64,000 bases of DNA from Zoogloea sp. (GCA_023150095.1 JAKLLO010000004.1:18907-82906), one strand, 5' to 3'. Positions 16,737 to 26,252 are shown, numbered from the stretch's first letter. Numbers and translations are program-made. The notes: a model not told the origin generated them from the letters alone.

Positions 16737-18187
16737 CGCGCCGCCTCCACGAGCCCGGCCGCCGCCTGCCCGGCAAAGCCCAGCAGCGGCTGCGGGAACA
16801 ACCCGATGCCGGCGGTGATCGCCGCCAGCAGCGCCACCGAGGCCAGCGCCGCAAGCGGCAGCCGGCCCACCGCGGCAGGCGCGGGGTGCGGCTTCCAGAA
16901 AGCCTCGATCCAGATCTTGCTCATCGAATAGAGCGTCAGCACGCCGGTGGCCAGCGCCGCGCCGCCCCACACCCAGTGGCCACCGGCGAAGCTCTCGCGC
17001 AACACCAGGAACTTGGCCCAGAAGCCCGACAGCGGCGGAATGCCCACCAGCGACAAAGCCGGCACCGCAAAGATGATCGCCAGCAGCGGCCGCGCTGCCG
17101 CCACGCCGCCGATGCGCCGCAGGTCGTAGCTGCCGGCCACTCGGCACACCAGCGCGGCGATCAGGAACAGGTTGGCCTTCACGATGATGTGGTGGATCGT
17201 GTAGAAGATCGCCGCCGCGTAGCCGGCCGGGGTCGCCAGCGCCACCGCGAGGATCAGGTAGCCGATCTGGCTGACGATGTGAAAGGCCAGGATGCGCCGC
17301 AGATCCCAGTGCCAGGCCGCGCCCAGCGCGCCGGCCAGCATGGTCGCCACCGCTACGGCGCCCAGCACCGCCTGCCAGTCGGCCATCGCCGCCGGAAAGA
17401 CCTGCCCAAAGAGCCGCAACAGCGCATACACGCCGACCTTGCTGAGCAGCCCGGCAAACAACGCCAGCACCGGCGCCGGCAGCACGTGGTAGGCCGCGGG
17501 CATCCACGAGAACACCGGAAACGCCGCCGCCTTAGCGAGGAAGGCCACCACCAGCAGCGCCACACCCGCCGCCAGCAGCGGGCTCGCGGGCGCCTGGGCC
17601 AGCGCCGCAAAGTTGAGCTGGCCGGTGGCGCCATACACCACCGCGATGCCCGTGAGCAGCACCAGCGTGCCCACCATGTTGAGCACCAGATAGCGCAGCG
17701 TGCCGTCCAGCCCGGCGACGCGCCCGCGGTGCACCAGCAGGCCCAGCGCGGCGATCAGCATCACCTCGAACCACACGTACAGGTTGAACAGGTCGCCGGT
17801 CGCAAACGCCCCGCCAACCCCGGCCATCAGCCCATGCACCAGCGGCAGCGCCGCCGAGCGCCGGTCCGCCGGATCGACCCGCGCCGCCTGGAAGACGAGG
17901 CACACCAGCGCGATCAGTGCCGAGACGGCGATCATCCCCGCCGACAGGCAATCGACCACGAACTCGATCCCAAAGGGCCACGCCCAGTTGCCGAGGATCA
18001 GCGCCAGCCGGCCGTGCTCGCCCACCGCCTGCAGCACGAGCAGCGCCACCAGCAGGTTGGCCAGCCCGGCGAGCAGGCTGAAACCCTCCGCCAGCCGCGA
18101 GCGGCCAGCCAGCAGCACGCAGCCGACGGCGCCCGTCAGCGGCACCAGCACCGGCGCGAGGGCGAGGTTGGCCATCCCGGCGCTCAT
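16733..18187 (-). CDS. mnhD: Mrp-type Na+/H+ antiporter subunit D
   Basis: This 484-residue polytopic protein is a homologue of the proton-pumping NuoL/M/N subunits of complex I. Motifs include FNLYVWFEVMLIAALGLLVH, the transmembrane Lys in FLAKAAAFPVFSWMPAAYHV, SKVGVYALLRLFGQVFP and IHHIIVKANLFLIAALV. It carries one of the two ion or proton paths of the Mrp complex in the inner membrane. The start at 18187 (MSAGMANLAL) overlaps the mnhC stop by 4 bases. Confidence 0.92.
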   Translation of the reverse strand: MSAGMANLALAPVLVPLTGAVGCVLLAGRSRLAEGFSLLAGLANLLVALLVLQAVGEHGRLALILGNWAWPFGIEFVVDCLSAGMIAVSALIALVCLVFQAARVDPADRRSAALPLVHGLMAGVGGAFATGDLFNLYVWFEVMLIAALGLLVHRGRVAGLDGTLRYLVLNMVGTLVLLTGIAVVYGATGQLNFAALAQAPASPLLAAGVALLVVAFLAKAAAFPVFSWMPAAYHVLPAPVLALFAGLLSKVGVYALLRLFGQVFPAAMADWQAVLGAVAVATMLAGALGAAWHWDLRRILAFHIVSQIGYLILAVALATPAGYAAAIFYTIHHIIVKANLFLIAALVCRVAGSYDLRRIGGVAAARPLLAIIFAVPALSLVGIPPLSGFWAKFLVLRESFAGGHWVWGGAALATGVLTLYSMSKIWIEAFWKPHPAPAAVGRLPLAALASVALLAAITAGIGLFPQPLLGFAGQAAAGLVEAAR

Positions 18188-18585
18188 GCCCGGCGCTCCG
18201 CGTCGAAGGGCAGCGGCTTGCCGTCCGGGCCGGCGCCGGGTTCGGCATCGGCGAGGCGATCCACGTCGCCCTCGGGCCGCCGAGCCAGCAGGGCCATCAA
18301 CAGCACCAGCGCGAAGCACACGAAGGCGAAGCCGATCACAATGGCGGTGAGCACCAGCGCCTGGGGCAGCGGGTTAGCCGCGGTGGCGGCGAGCACCGTC
18401 TCGGCGTCGGCCATGATCGCCGGCACGCCCGAGCCCACGCGCCCGGCCATCAGCACGAAGAGATTGACCGCGGTGCCGGCCAGCGCGAGGCCGACGACCA
18501 CCCGCAGCAGGTCGCGGGCGAGGATCAGCCACACAGCAGCGCCGCCGCACAGGCCGATGGCGAGGGCCAGCAGCCAGGCGTTCAT
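18184..18585 (-). CDS. mnhC: Mrp-type Na+/H+ antiporter subunit C (NuoK-like)
   Basis: A 133-residue membrane protein with three helices related to NuoK; the blocks LLRVVVGLALAGTAVNLFV and PLPQALVLTAIVIGFAFVCFALVL are typical of MnhC. It has a short charged C-terminal tail. The ATG at 18585 overlaps the mnhB stop by 4 bases; the track ORF adds an unsupported upstream segment. Confidence 0.9.
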   Translation of the reverse strand: MNAWLLALAIGLCGGAAVWLILARDLLRVVVGLALAGTAVNLFVLMAGRVGSGVPAIMADAETVLAATAANPLPQALVLTAIVIGFAFVCFALVLLMALLARRPEGDVDRLADAEPGAGPDGKPLPFDAERRA

Positions 18586-19016
18586 GTCTTCCTCCAGAGC
18601 GCCAGCACCAGCGCCGCGAGGCTGCCCCACACGCAGAGCATCACGCCCAGGTCGAAGAGCATCACCGTGGACCACGGCAGCGCAAGGCCAGCCAGATGCA
18701 GCTCGCCGCTCACATGGGTGAGGAAGGGCTGCCCGGCGACAAGCGCCGGCACACCGGCCAGCGCGCCCATCGCCACACCCAGCGCAGCGAGGGCCTCCGG
18801 CGCCAGCGGCAGGCGTGCCCGGGCGGCTCGCCCGCCAAAGGCGAGGGCGTAGCTAGCCGTAGCCGCCACCGCCAGCAGGCCGGCGATGAAGCCGCCGCCC
18901 GGCGCGTTGTGGCCGCGGAACCACACCACCAGCGCCGCCAGCAGCAGCGGCCGGTAGGCCAGGCGCACCAGTTGTTCGACAAGAATCTCGCGGGAGCGGA
19001 GGCGGACGTCGTTCAT
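18582..19016 (-). CDS. mnhB: Mrp-type Na+/H+ antiporter subunit B
   Basis: This 144-residue membrane subunit shows the MnhB signature FRGHNAPGGGFIAGLLAVAA followed by helices ending in TVMLFDLGVMLCVWGSLAALVL. It is separate here, not fused to subunit A. The ATG at 19016 overlaps the mnhA stop by 4 bases. Confidence 0.9.
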   Translation of the reverse strand: MNDVRLRSREILVEQLVRLAYRPLLLAALVVWFRGHNAPGGGFIAGLLAVAATASYALAFGGRAARARLPLAPEALAALGVAMGALAGVPALVAGQPFLTHVSGELHLAGLALPWSTVMLFDLGVMLCVWGSLAALVLALWRKT

Positions 19017-21331
19017 CGCCCGGCCCTCCCCATCCGCCGCAGAATGCCGCCCGCGGCCAGCGCCGCCAGCAGCACCACGGCGATCTCGCCGAGGGTATCC
19101 AGCCCGCGGAAATCCACGATGATCACATTCACCACGTTGCGCCCGTGGGCCGCGGCGAGGGATTGCGCGCCGAAGTAATCCGACAGCGCGCCATCGAAGG
19201 GCGCGGCGGTCATCCCGAGCGCCAGCAGCGCCAGCCCCAGCCCGGCCAGCACCGCAGCCACCAACGCCAGCCCCGGCCGGCCGTGGGGCAGCACGTTTCG
19301 CCCGGGGCGCAGCAGGCGGCCCAGCGCCAACGCCACCACCACAGCAAAGACCCCATCCACCGCCAACTGGGTGAAGGCCAGATCCGGCGCCCCGCGCGAG
19401 AGGAAAACCAGCACCGAACCCAGCCCGGCGATACCGCAGGCAAGGAGCAGCGCCATCCGCCGCCGCGCGAAGACACAAGCGAGCCCGGCCCCGGCCACCA
19501 GCAGCGCGCCGGCGGCGAGGCCGGCATCCACCTCGACCGACGCGGCCGGCAGATCAAGCCGCAGCACCCACGGCAGCAGCGCCAGCCCGGCGGCGGCGAG
19601 CAGCGTGGCGGTGTAGATCGGCAGGCGGCCGTGCTGGAGCTCCTTGGTCACCATACCGGCGAGCTTGCCCAGCCCGGCCATCGCCCGCTCGAAGCCGCGC
19701 TGGCCGCTGGGCCCGCGGGACGGGTCGCGCCCGTGCAGCCCGCGCTCACGCTGCAGGCGGAAATACAGCCAGATGCCGCCCACGAAGGCCACCGCGCTCA
19801 TGGCCAGGGGCAGGTTGAAGCCGTGCCACAGGGCGATGCTCACGTCGGGCATCGGCGCGCCGCTCACCGCCGGCACCGCCACCGTCAGCAGCGGGCCGAA
19901 GGTCTGCATGGGCATCAGGCCGACCGCCACGCACACCAGCACCAGCAGATCCACCGGCACCCGCATCCACAGGGGCGGTTCGTGGGGATGGCGGTCGAGG
20001 CCCACCGGCGCGCCGTGGAAGAAGGTGTCGTGGATGAAGCGGGTCGAATAGGCCACGCCCAGCAGGCCGGCCAGCACCGCGCCGGTGGGCACCAGCCAGG
20101 CCAGCAGCGGATGGCCCACCTCCAGCGCCTCGGCGAAGAACATCTCCTTCGACAGGAAGCCGTTGAGGAGCGGCACGCCGGCCATCGCGGCAGCGGCGGT
20201 GATCGCCAGCACCGACGTCCACGGCATGTAGCGGATCAGCCCGTTGATGCGGCGCAGGTCGCGGGTGCCGCATTCGTGGTCGATGATGCCGGCGGCCATG
20301 AACAGGCTGGCCTTGAAGGTGGCGTGGTTGAGGATGTGGAACACCGCCGCCACCACCGCCAGCTCGGAGCCCATCCCCAGCAGCAGGGTGATGAGCCCCA
20401 GGTGCGACAAGGTCGAGTAGGCCAGCAGGCCCTTCAGATCGTGCTGGAACACCGCGTACCACGCGCCCACCAGCAGCGTCGCCAGCCCGGCGAGGCTCAC
20501 CGCGTAGAGCCACATCTCGCTGCCGGCCAGCACCGGGTAGAGCCGCGCCAGCAGGAAGACGCCGGCCTTCACCATCGTCGCCGAGTGCAGGAAGGCCGAC
20601 ACCGGCGTGGGCGCGGCCATCGCGTGGGGCAGCCAGAAGTGGAAGGGAAACTGGGCGCTCTTGGTGAAGGCGCCCAGCAGGATCAGCGCCAGGATCGCCG
20701 GATACAGCGGATCGGCGCGCACCGCCGGGCCGGCGGCGAGCACCGCGTCGAGATCGAAACTGCCGGCCACCTGGCCCAGCAGGATCAGCCCGGCCAGCAG
20801 GCACAGGCCGCCGCCAGCGGTGATCGTCAGAGCCATCCGCGCGCCCTGGCGGGCGTCGTCCCGGTGCGTCCAGAACCCGATCAGCAGGAAGGACGCGACG
20901 CTGGTCAGTTCCCAGAACACCAGCAGCACGATCAGGTTGCCGGCCGTCACCACGCCCAGCATCGCCCCGGCAAAGGCCAACAGGTAGGCCAGGAAGCGCG
21001 GCTCCGAATCCTCGGCCGACAGGTAGTAGTGGGCGTACAGCACCACCAGCGCCCCGATGCCCGAGATCAGCAGACAGAAGATCCACGCGAGGCCATCGAC
21101 CCGCACGGTGTAGTCGATGCCGGCGAGCCACGGCGTGCTCACGCGGAGCAACTCACCCGCAAACATCGCCGGGCCCATCGCCACCGTGAAGGCGCCGGAA
21201 GCCAGCATCACCGCCGCCGTGACGAGCGCCGACAGGCCGCGCCGGCTTGCGGGCAGCGCGCCCACGGCAAAGGCCGCCGCAAAAGGCAGCAGGGGCAGGA
21301 AGGGGAGGAAGTTCAGAACGCCGGGATGCAC
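19013..21331 (-). CDS. mnhA: Mrp-type Na+/H+ antiporter subunit A (NuoL-like)
   Basis: At about 772 residues this is the largest subunit and heads the seven-gene operon mnhABCDEFG. It is a NuoL-type channel protein with VLYAHYYLSAED, LIVLLVFWELTSVASFLLIGFW, LGAFTKSAQFPFHFWLPHAMAAPTPVSAFLHSATMVKAG and ILNHATFKASLFMAAGIIDHE, then a C-terminal region with LAFTQLAVDGVFAVVVALAL shared with MnhB-N domains. The complex exchanges Na+ (or K+) for protons, supporting pH and salt tolerance. The most likely start is a GTG at 21331 giving MHPGVLNFLPFLPLLPF; the ribosome site is weak and the track extends to 21622. Confidence 0.88.
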   Translation of the reverse strand: MHPGVLNFLPFLPLLPFAAAFAVGALPASRRGLSALVTAAVMLASGAFTVAMGPAMFAGELLRVSTPWLAGIDYTVRVDGLAWIFCLLISGIGALVVLYAHYYLSAEDSEPRFLAYLLAFAGAMLGVVTAGNLIVLLVFWELTSVASFLLIGFWTHRDDARQGARMALTITAGGGLCLLAGLILLGQVAGSFDLDAVLAAGPAVRADPLYPAILALILLGAFTKSAQFPFHFWLPHAMAAPTPVSAFLHSATMVKAGVFLLARLYPVLAGSEMWLYAVSLAGLATLLVGAWYAVFQHDLKGLLAYSTLSHLGLITLLLGMGSELAVVAAVFHILNHATFKASLFMAAGIIDHECGTRDLRRINGLIRYMPWTSVLAITAAAAMAGVPLLNGFLSKEMFFAEALEVGHPLLAWLVPTGAVLAGLLGVAYSTRFIHDTFFHGAPVGLDRHPHEPPLWMRVPVDLLVLVCVAVGLMPMQTFGPLLTVAVPAVSGAPMPDVSIALWHGFNLPLAMSAVAFVGGIWLYFRLQRERGLHGRDPSRGPSGQRGFERAMAGLGKLAGMVTKELQHGRLPIYTATLLAAAGLALLPWVLRLDLPAASVEVDAGLAAGALLVAGAGLACVFARRRMALLLACGIAGLGSVLVFLSRGAPDLAFTQLAVDGVFAVVVALALGRLLRPGRNVLPHGRPGLALVAAVLAGLGLALLALGMTAAPFDGALSDYFGAQSLAAAHGRNVVNVIIVDFRGLDTLGEIAVVLLAALAAGGILRRMGRAGR

Positions 21332-21462
21332 CGGCGGATGGTAGCAGCGTCGACGGAAACGGATAAGTCGGAAAAACCGGTTTGAGCCTGCGAAATTACC
21401 TGCATCGACCCCGCCACAACCGCGCCCGCCCGGCCATGACCGATGGGTTTGGTGCACGGCAC

Positions 21463-21478
21463 CTAAACCATCGTCTAA
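21463..21478. promoter_or_regulatory. Tod-box-like operator for TmoT upstream of tmoA
   Basis: CTAAACCATCGTCTAA closely resembles the tod/tmo box ATAAACCATCGTTTAT known to bind TodT and TmoT. A second, inverted half-like site (CCGATGGGTTT, the complement of AAACCCATCGG) lies about 20 bp upstream at 21440-21450. The boxes lie 150-185 bp before the tmoA start in the intergenic region shared with mnhA, and the matching sensor and regulator genes close the operon, so this is very likely the toluene-responsive control site. Confidence 0.75.
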
Positions 21479-21624
21479 TTTTTGGACAGCCAAAATCTCG
21501 ATAAATTGGCTCCCGAGTGGTTGAACGGCCCCCTGCCGCCGACCGGTCGATTCGGGCGAGCCCTTTTCGCCCATACAAAAAAGGTGCCGCGCCGCACCTG
21601 CATTCCGATAAGGAGGAGACACCC

Positions 21625-23130
21625 ATGGCCGTACTCAACCGGATGGACTGGTATGACCTCGCCAGAACCACCAACTGGACCCCCACCTACGTCAGCGAGG
21701 ACGAGCTGTTCCCGCCCATGCTGTCGGGCGAATTCGGGCTGCCGCTCTCGGCCTGGGAGAAATACGACGAGCCCTACAAGCAGACCTACCCCGAATACGT
21801 GAAAGTGCAGCGCGAGAAGGACGCCGGCGCCTACTCGGTGAAGGCCGCGCTGGAGCGCAGCCGCATCTTCGAGAACGCCGACCCGGGCTGGAAATCCGTG
21901 ATGAAGGCCCACTACGGCGCCATCGCCCGCGGCGAATACGCCGCCGCCAGCGCCGAGGCGCGGATGATGCGTTTCTCCAAGGCGCCGGGCATGCGCAACA
22001 TGGCCACCCTGGGCTGCATGGACGAGATCCGCCACGGCCAGATGCAGCTCTACTTCCCCCATGAGCACGTCTCGAAGGACCGCCAGATGGACTGGGCCTT
22101 CAAGGCCTACGACACCAACGAGTGGGCGATGATCGCCGCGCGGCACTTCTTCGACGACATCATGATGACCCGCGACGCCATCAGCGTGTCGATCATGCTC
22201 ACCTTCAGCTTCGAGACCGGCTTCACCAACATGCAGTTCCTCGGCCTCGCCGCCGACGCTGCCGAAGCCGGCGACCACACCTTCGCCAACCTCATCTCCA
22301 GCATCCAGACCGACGAATCCCGCCACGCCCAGATCGGCGGCCCGGCGCTCAAGGTGCTGATCGAGAACGGCCACAAGGCCGAAGCCCAGAAGCGCGTGGA
22401 CATCGCCGTGTGGGGCGCCTGGAAGCTGTTCTCGGTGCTCACCGGCCCGATCATGGATTACTACACGCCGCTCGAGCACCGCAAGCAGTCGTTCAAGGAG
22501 TTCATGGAAGAGTGGATCGTCGCCCAGTTCGAGCGCGCCCTCACCGACATGGGCCTCGACCTGCCCTGGTACTGGGACATCTTCCTGAAGGACATCAGCC
22601 AGACCCACCACGGCATGCACCTGGGCTCCTACTTCTGGCGCCCGACCCTGTGGTGGAACCCGGCCGCCGGCGTCACCCCCGACGAGCGCACCTGGCTGGA
22701 AGAAAAGTACCCCGGCTGGAACGACACCTGGGGCCAGTGCTGGGACGTGTTCATCGACAACGTGGTGGACGGCAACATGGCGATGACCTACCCCGAGACC
22801 CTGCCCTACGTCTGCAACATGTGCCAGCTGCCCATCCTCGGCACGCCGGGCAAGGGCTGGAACGTCAAGGACTACCCGCTCGAATACAACGGCCGCCTGT
22901 ACCACTTCGGCTCCGAGGTGGATCGCTGGGTCTTCGAGCAGGAGCCCGAGCGCTACGCCGGCCACCTGTCGATCGTCGACCGCTTCCTGGCCGGGATGAT
23001 CCAGCCCATGAACCTCGAAGGCGCGCTGGCCTACATGAACCTGGCCCCCGGCGAGATGGGCGACGACGCCCACAACTACGCCTGGGCCGAGGTCTACCGC
23101 GCCCTGCGCGCCGCCCGCAAGGCCGGCTGA
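21625..23130 (+). CDS. tmoA: Toluene monooxygenase alpha (diiron hydroxylase) subunit
   Basis: This 501-residue catalytic subunit of a four-component bacterial multicomponent monooxygenase hydroxylates toluene and related aromatics at a carboxylate-bridged diiron centre. The two iron-binding motifs are visible as CMDEIRHGQ (about residue 134) and TDESRHAQ (about residue 231), with further Glu ligands in SAEARMM and SFETGFTN. Length and gene order (A-B-C-D-E-F) match tmoABCDEF and the tbu/tou relatives. GATAAGGAGGAG supplies a strong ribosome site. Ring position specificity (para, meta or ortho) cannot be assigned by eye. It starts downstream of a tod-box-like operator. Confidence 0.93.
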   Translation: MAVLNRMDWYDLARTTNWTPTYVSEDELFPPMLSGEFGLPLSAWEKYDEPYKQTYPEYVKVQREKDAGAYSVKAALERSRIFENADPGWKSVMKAHYGAIARGEYAAASAEARMMRFSKAPGMRNMATLGCMDEIRHGQMQLYFPHEHVSKDRQMDWAFKAYDTNEWAMIAARHFFDDIMMTRDAISVSIMLTFSFETGFTNMQFLGLAADAAEAGDHTFANLISSIQTDESRHAQIGGPALKVLIENGHKAEAQKRVDIAVWGAWKLFSVLTGPIMDYYTPLEHRKQSFKEFMEEWIVAQFERALTDMGLDLPWYWDIFLKDISQTHHGMHLGSYFWRPTLWWNPAAGVTPDERTWLEEKYPGWNDTWGQCWDVFIDNVVDGNMAMTYPETLPYVCNMCQLPILGTPGKGWNVKDYPLEYNGRLYHFGSEVDRWVFEQEPERYAGHLSIVDRFLAGMIQPMNLEGALAYMNLAPGEMGDDAHNYAWAEVYRALRAARKAG

Positions 23131-23193
23131 AGCCAGCGCCCATTCCACCCGGCGCCACCGCGCGCCGGGCAACCCGACACCCGGAGATTCCCC

Positions 23194-23454
23194 ATGGCCC
23201 TGTTCCCCCTCACCTCCAACTTTGAAGGCGACTTCGTGCTGCAGCTGGTCGCCGTCGACACCGACAACACCATGGACGAAGTGGCCGCCGCCGCCGCCGT
23301 CCATTCGGTCGGCCGCCGCGTGCGCGCCCGGCCCGGCCACATCCTGCGCGTCCGTCAGCAGGGCGCAACAGAGTTCCTGCCGCGCGACCTCAAGGTGGCC
23401 GACGCCGGCCTCAAGCCCACCGAGACCATCGAGATCATCTGGCAGGCCGCCTGA
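23194..23454 (+). CDS. tmoB: Toluene monooxygenase gamma subunit
   Basis: This 86-residue protein begins MALFPLTSNFEGDFVLQLVAVD and continues VHSVGRRVRARPGHILRVRQQG, matching the ubiquitin-like TmoB family. It is the small gamma subunit of the (alpha beta gamma)2 hydroxylase. It lies 63 bases after tmoA and 24 before tmoC in the standard order, with CCGGAGA ahead of the ATG. Confidence 0.92.
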   Translation: MALFPLTSNFEGDFVLQLVAVDTDNTMDEVAAAAAVHSVGRRVRARPGHILRVRQQGATEFLPRDLKVADAGLKPTETIEIIWQAA

Positions 23455-23478
23455 GCCCGCCCACACCCGGAGCACGAC

Positions 23479-23814
23479 ATGAGCTTTACCAAGGTATGCA
23501 CCGTCGACGACGTGTGGGAAGGCGAGATGGCCCCCTTCACCGTCAATGACCACGAGATCGTGCTGGTCTGCGCCGAAGGGGGCGAGATCGCGGCCTTCCA
23601 GGGCGTCTGCCCGCACCAGGACATCTCCCTCGCCGAAGGCCAGTTCGACGGCAAGAAGCTGATCTGCCGCGCCCACCTGTGGCAGTTCGACGCCAGCAGC
23701 GGCAAGGGCATCAACCCCGACGACTGCGCGCTCGCCAAGTACCCGGTGCGCATCGACGGCGACGACATCTACGTGAGCACCGAAGGCGTCGAACCGCTCT
23801 TCGCCCACAGCTGA
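23479..23814 (+). CDS. tmoC: Toluene monooxygenase Rieske ferredoxin
   Basis: An 111-residue Rieske protein that passes electrons from the reductase TmoF to the hydroxylase. The 2Fe-2S ligands are clear: CPHQD (C-x-H) and CRAHLWQF (C-x2-H), separated by the usual spacing. It lacks a signal peptide and is soluble. Presence of a separate Rieske protein marks this as the four-component toluene monooxygenase class and not a phenol hydroxylase. Confidence 0.94.
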   Translation: MSFTKVCTVDDVWEGEMAPFTVNDHEIVLVCAEGGEIAAFQGVCPHQDISLAEGQFDGKKLICRAHLWQFDASSGKGINPDDCALAKYPVRIDGDDIYVSTEGVEPLFAHS

Positions 23815-23829
23815 ACCAAGGAGAACCCC

Positions 23830-24144
23830 ATGAGCACAGCCAGCTCCGCGCAGGCCTATCACAACAACCTGGTCGGCCCGGTGATGCGCGCCGGCGACCT
23901 GGCCCAGGCCGTCATCGAGGCCGCGAAGGTCGACAACCCCGGCAAGGAAGTCTTCGTGGACGACAAGCGGGCCTACATCCGCATCCACACCGAACACGAA
24001 ATGATCCTGCGCCAGGCCACCATCGAAGAAGAACTCGGCCGCCCCTTCCGCATGAACGACCTGGAAGTGGACCTCAGCTCCTTCGCCGGCCAGATCGAGA
24101 GCCGCGACGACTCGGTGCGCTTCTACTTCGCCAAGAAGCTCTGA
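23830..24144 (+). CDS. tmoD: Toluene monooxygenase effector (regulatory) protein
   Basis: This 104-residue cofactor-free protein is the coupling or effector component that docks on the hydroxylase and tunes turnover. NLVGPVMRAGDLAQAVIEAAKVDNPG and IEEELGRPFRMNDLEVDLSSFAG are characteristic of TmoD/MmoB-type proteins. CAAGGAGA lies before the ATG, 15 bases after tmoC. Confidence 0.92.
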   Translation: MSTASSAQAYHNNLVGPVMRAGDLAQAVIEAAKVDNPGKEVFVDDKRAYIRIHTEHEMILRQATIEEELGRPFRMNDLEVDLSSFAGQIESRDDSVRFYFAKKL

Positions 24145-24197
24145 GCCCGCCCGCAACACCGCACACAAGACAAGACAGAACACCGGAGGAGACAACC

Positions 24198-25184
24198 ATG
24201 ACCGAAGCCCAAGTGCTCAAGCCCCAGAAGACCTGGAGCCACCTCGCCGCCCGCCGCAGGAAGCCCAGCGAATACGAGATCGTCAGCGCCAACCTGCACT
24301 ACAACGACCGCGACCCGAACTCGCCCTACGAGCTCTCGCCGGGCCTGTTCATGAACGAGTGGTACAAGAAGCACACCTTCGGCACCGCCCTCAAGCACGC
24401 CGACTGGAACGCCTTCCGCGATCCCGAGGAGGTCGTCTACCGCACCTACAACCTGATGCAGGACGGCCAGGAGACCTACGTCACCGGCCTGTTCGACCAG
24501 TTCAACCAGCGCGAACACGACAAGGCCCTCGACCCGCGCTGGGCCGGCACCCTGGCCCGGCTGTACACGCCGGCCCGCTACCTCTTCCACACCCTGCAGA
24601 TGGCCTCGGCCTACGTGGGTCAGGTGTCGCCCGCCAGCACCATCACCAACTGCCACTACTTCCAGATGGCCGACAGCCTGCGCTGGCTCAGCCACACCGC
24701 CTACCGCACCCGCGAGCTGTCCAACACCTTCAAGGAAACCGGCTTCGGCCTTGACGAGCGCCGCTACTGGGAAGAAGACGCCGCCTGGCAGGGCTTCCGC
24801 GAGCTGATGGAGCGCGCCCTCACGGTGTGGGACTGGGGCGAGGCCATCGTCGTCCTCAACCTCATCGCCAAGCCGGCCATCGAGGAATCGGTGCTGCGCC
24901 GCCTGGGCGAATCCGCCCGCCACAACGGCGACATGCTGCTGGCGCTCCTCACCGACGCCCAGCTCATCGACTCCGCCCGCCACCGCCGCTGGATCGCCGC
25001 CTTCGTGCGGATGGCCCTCGAAACCCCGGGCAACCTGGAGCTCATCCAGGGTTGGATCGCCAAATGGGAGCCGCTCGCCGACAAGGCCATCGACGCCTAT
25101 TGCGCGGCCCTGCCCGACGTGCCCGAAGCCGCCGCGTCGGCCCGCGCCGCCACCCGCGACTTCCGCCGGTCCCTCGGCCTGTAA
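24198..25184 (+). CDS. tmoE: Toluene monooxygenase beta subunit
   Basis: This 328-residue subunit has the same helical fold as TmoA but lacks the iron ligands, as expected for the structural beta chain of the hydroxylase. KPQKTWSHLAARRRKPSEYEIVSANLHY and RDPEEVVYRTYN are typical of the family. The ATG at 24198 follows CCGGAGGAG; the longer track ORF from 23679 is an extension across tmoC and tmoD. Confidence 0.92.
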   Translation: MTEAQVLKPQKTWSHLAARRRKPSEYEIVSANLHYNDRDPNSPYELSPGLFMNEWYKKHTFGTALKHADWNAFRDPEEVVYRTYNLMQDGQETYVTGLFDQFNQREHDKALDPRWAGTLARLYTPARYLFHTLQMASAYVGQVSPASTITNCHYFQMADSLRWLSHTAYRTRELSNTFKETGFGLDERRYWEEDAAWQGFRELMERALTVWDWGEAIVVLNLIAKPAIEESVLRRLGESARHNGDMLLALLTDAQLIDSARHRRWIAAFVRMALETPGNLELIQGWIAKWEPLADKAIDAYCAALPDVPEAAASARAATRDFRRSLGL

Positions 25185-25235
25185 CCCACAGCGCGCGGGC
25201 GCGGCCAGCGCCGCCGCCCGCGCCGGGAGCCCTTC

Positions 25236-26252
25236 ATGCAAGAGATCGTCATCCACAACGAGAAGGACGGCGCCAGCTTTGCCCAGGCAGATGGCGACAC
25301 CGTCCTCCGCGCGGCCCTGCGCGCCGGGGTTGGCCTTGCCCACGAATGCAACTCCGGCGGCTGCGGCGCCTGCAAGTTCGAGCTGGTCGAAGGCGAGCTG
25401 GAAACCCTGTGGCCCGACGCCCCCGGCCTCTCCGAGCGCGACCGCTGCCGCGGCCGTCACCTGGCCTGCCAGTGCCGGGCCCTCGGCCCCGTGCGCATCA
25501 AGGCCCCGGGCGGCGCCGAGTACGTGCCGCGCATCCGCCCGGCCCGCCAGATCGCGCGCCTCGCCGGCATCACCGACCTCACCCACGACATCCGCGAGTT
25601 CCGCTTCGCCACCAACACCCCGGCGAGCTTCCTGCCCGGCCAGTACGCCATGCTCGACCTGCCGGGCGTCGGCACCTCCCGCGCCTACTCGCTCTCCAAC
25701 ACCGCCAACGACGGCGGCGAATGGCACTTCCAGATCCGCCGCGTGCCCCACGGCCAAGGCACCCATGTGCTGTTCGACAAGCTCAAGCCGGGCGACGAGA
25801 TCGGCCTCGACGGCCCCTACGGCGTGGCCTGGCTGCGCACCGACGCGCCCCGCGACATCGTCTGCGTGGCGGGCGGATCGGGCCTCGCGCCGATGATCTC
25901 CATCGCCCGCGGCGCCGCCGAGGCCGGGCTGCTGAAGGATCGCAAGCTGCACTTCTTCTACGGCGCGCGCACCCCGCGGGATGTGTGCGGCGAGGCGCTG
26001 CTGTCCCAGCTTGATGGCTTTGGCGAGCGCATCCGCTACGTGCCGGTGGTGTCGCTGCCCGGCGACGACGGTGCCTGGCAGGGCGAGACGGGCTACGTGC
26101 ATGATGCCGTCGCCCGCCTGCTGCCCGACCTGCTTACCGGCTACGAGTTCTACTTCGCCGGCCCGCCGCCCATGACCCAGGCCCTGCAGGAGATGCTGAT
26201 GGTCGGCCACCGCGTGCCTTTCGGGCAGATCCACTTCGACCGCTTTTTCTGA
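25236..26252 (+). CDS. tmoF: Toluene monooxygenase NADH:ferredoxin oxidoreductase
   Basis: This 338-residue reductase takes electrons from NADH and passes them to TmoC. It has an N-terminal plant-type 2Fe-2S domain (CNSGGCGACKFELVEG and a later Cys in HLACQC), an FAD-binding domain with SRAYSLSN, and an NAD domain with VCVAGGSGLAPMISIARG and a terminal FAGPPPMTQAL. The C-terminal FDRFF ending is usual for this group. It is the last catalytic gene in tmoABCDEF. Confidence 0.93.
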   Translation: MQEIVIHNEKDGASFAQADGDTVLRAALRAGVGLAHECNSGGCGACKFELVEGELETLWPDAPGLSERDRCRGRHLACQCRALGPVRIKAPGGAEYVPRIRPARQIARLAGITDLTHDIREFRFATNTPASFLPGQYAMLDLPGVGTSRAYSLSNTANDGGEWHFQIRRVPHGQGTHVLFDKLKPGDEIGLDGPYGVAWLRTDAPRDIVCVAGGSGLAPMISIARGAAEAGLLKDRKLHFFYGARTPRDVCGEALLSQLDGFGERIRYVPVVSLPGDDGAWQGETGYVHDAVARLLPDLLTGYEFYFAGPPPMTQALQEMLMVGHRVPFGQIHFDRFF

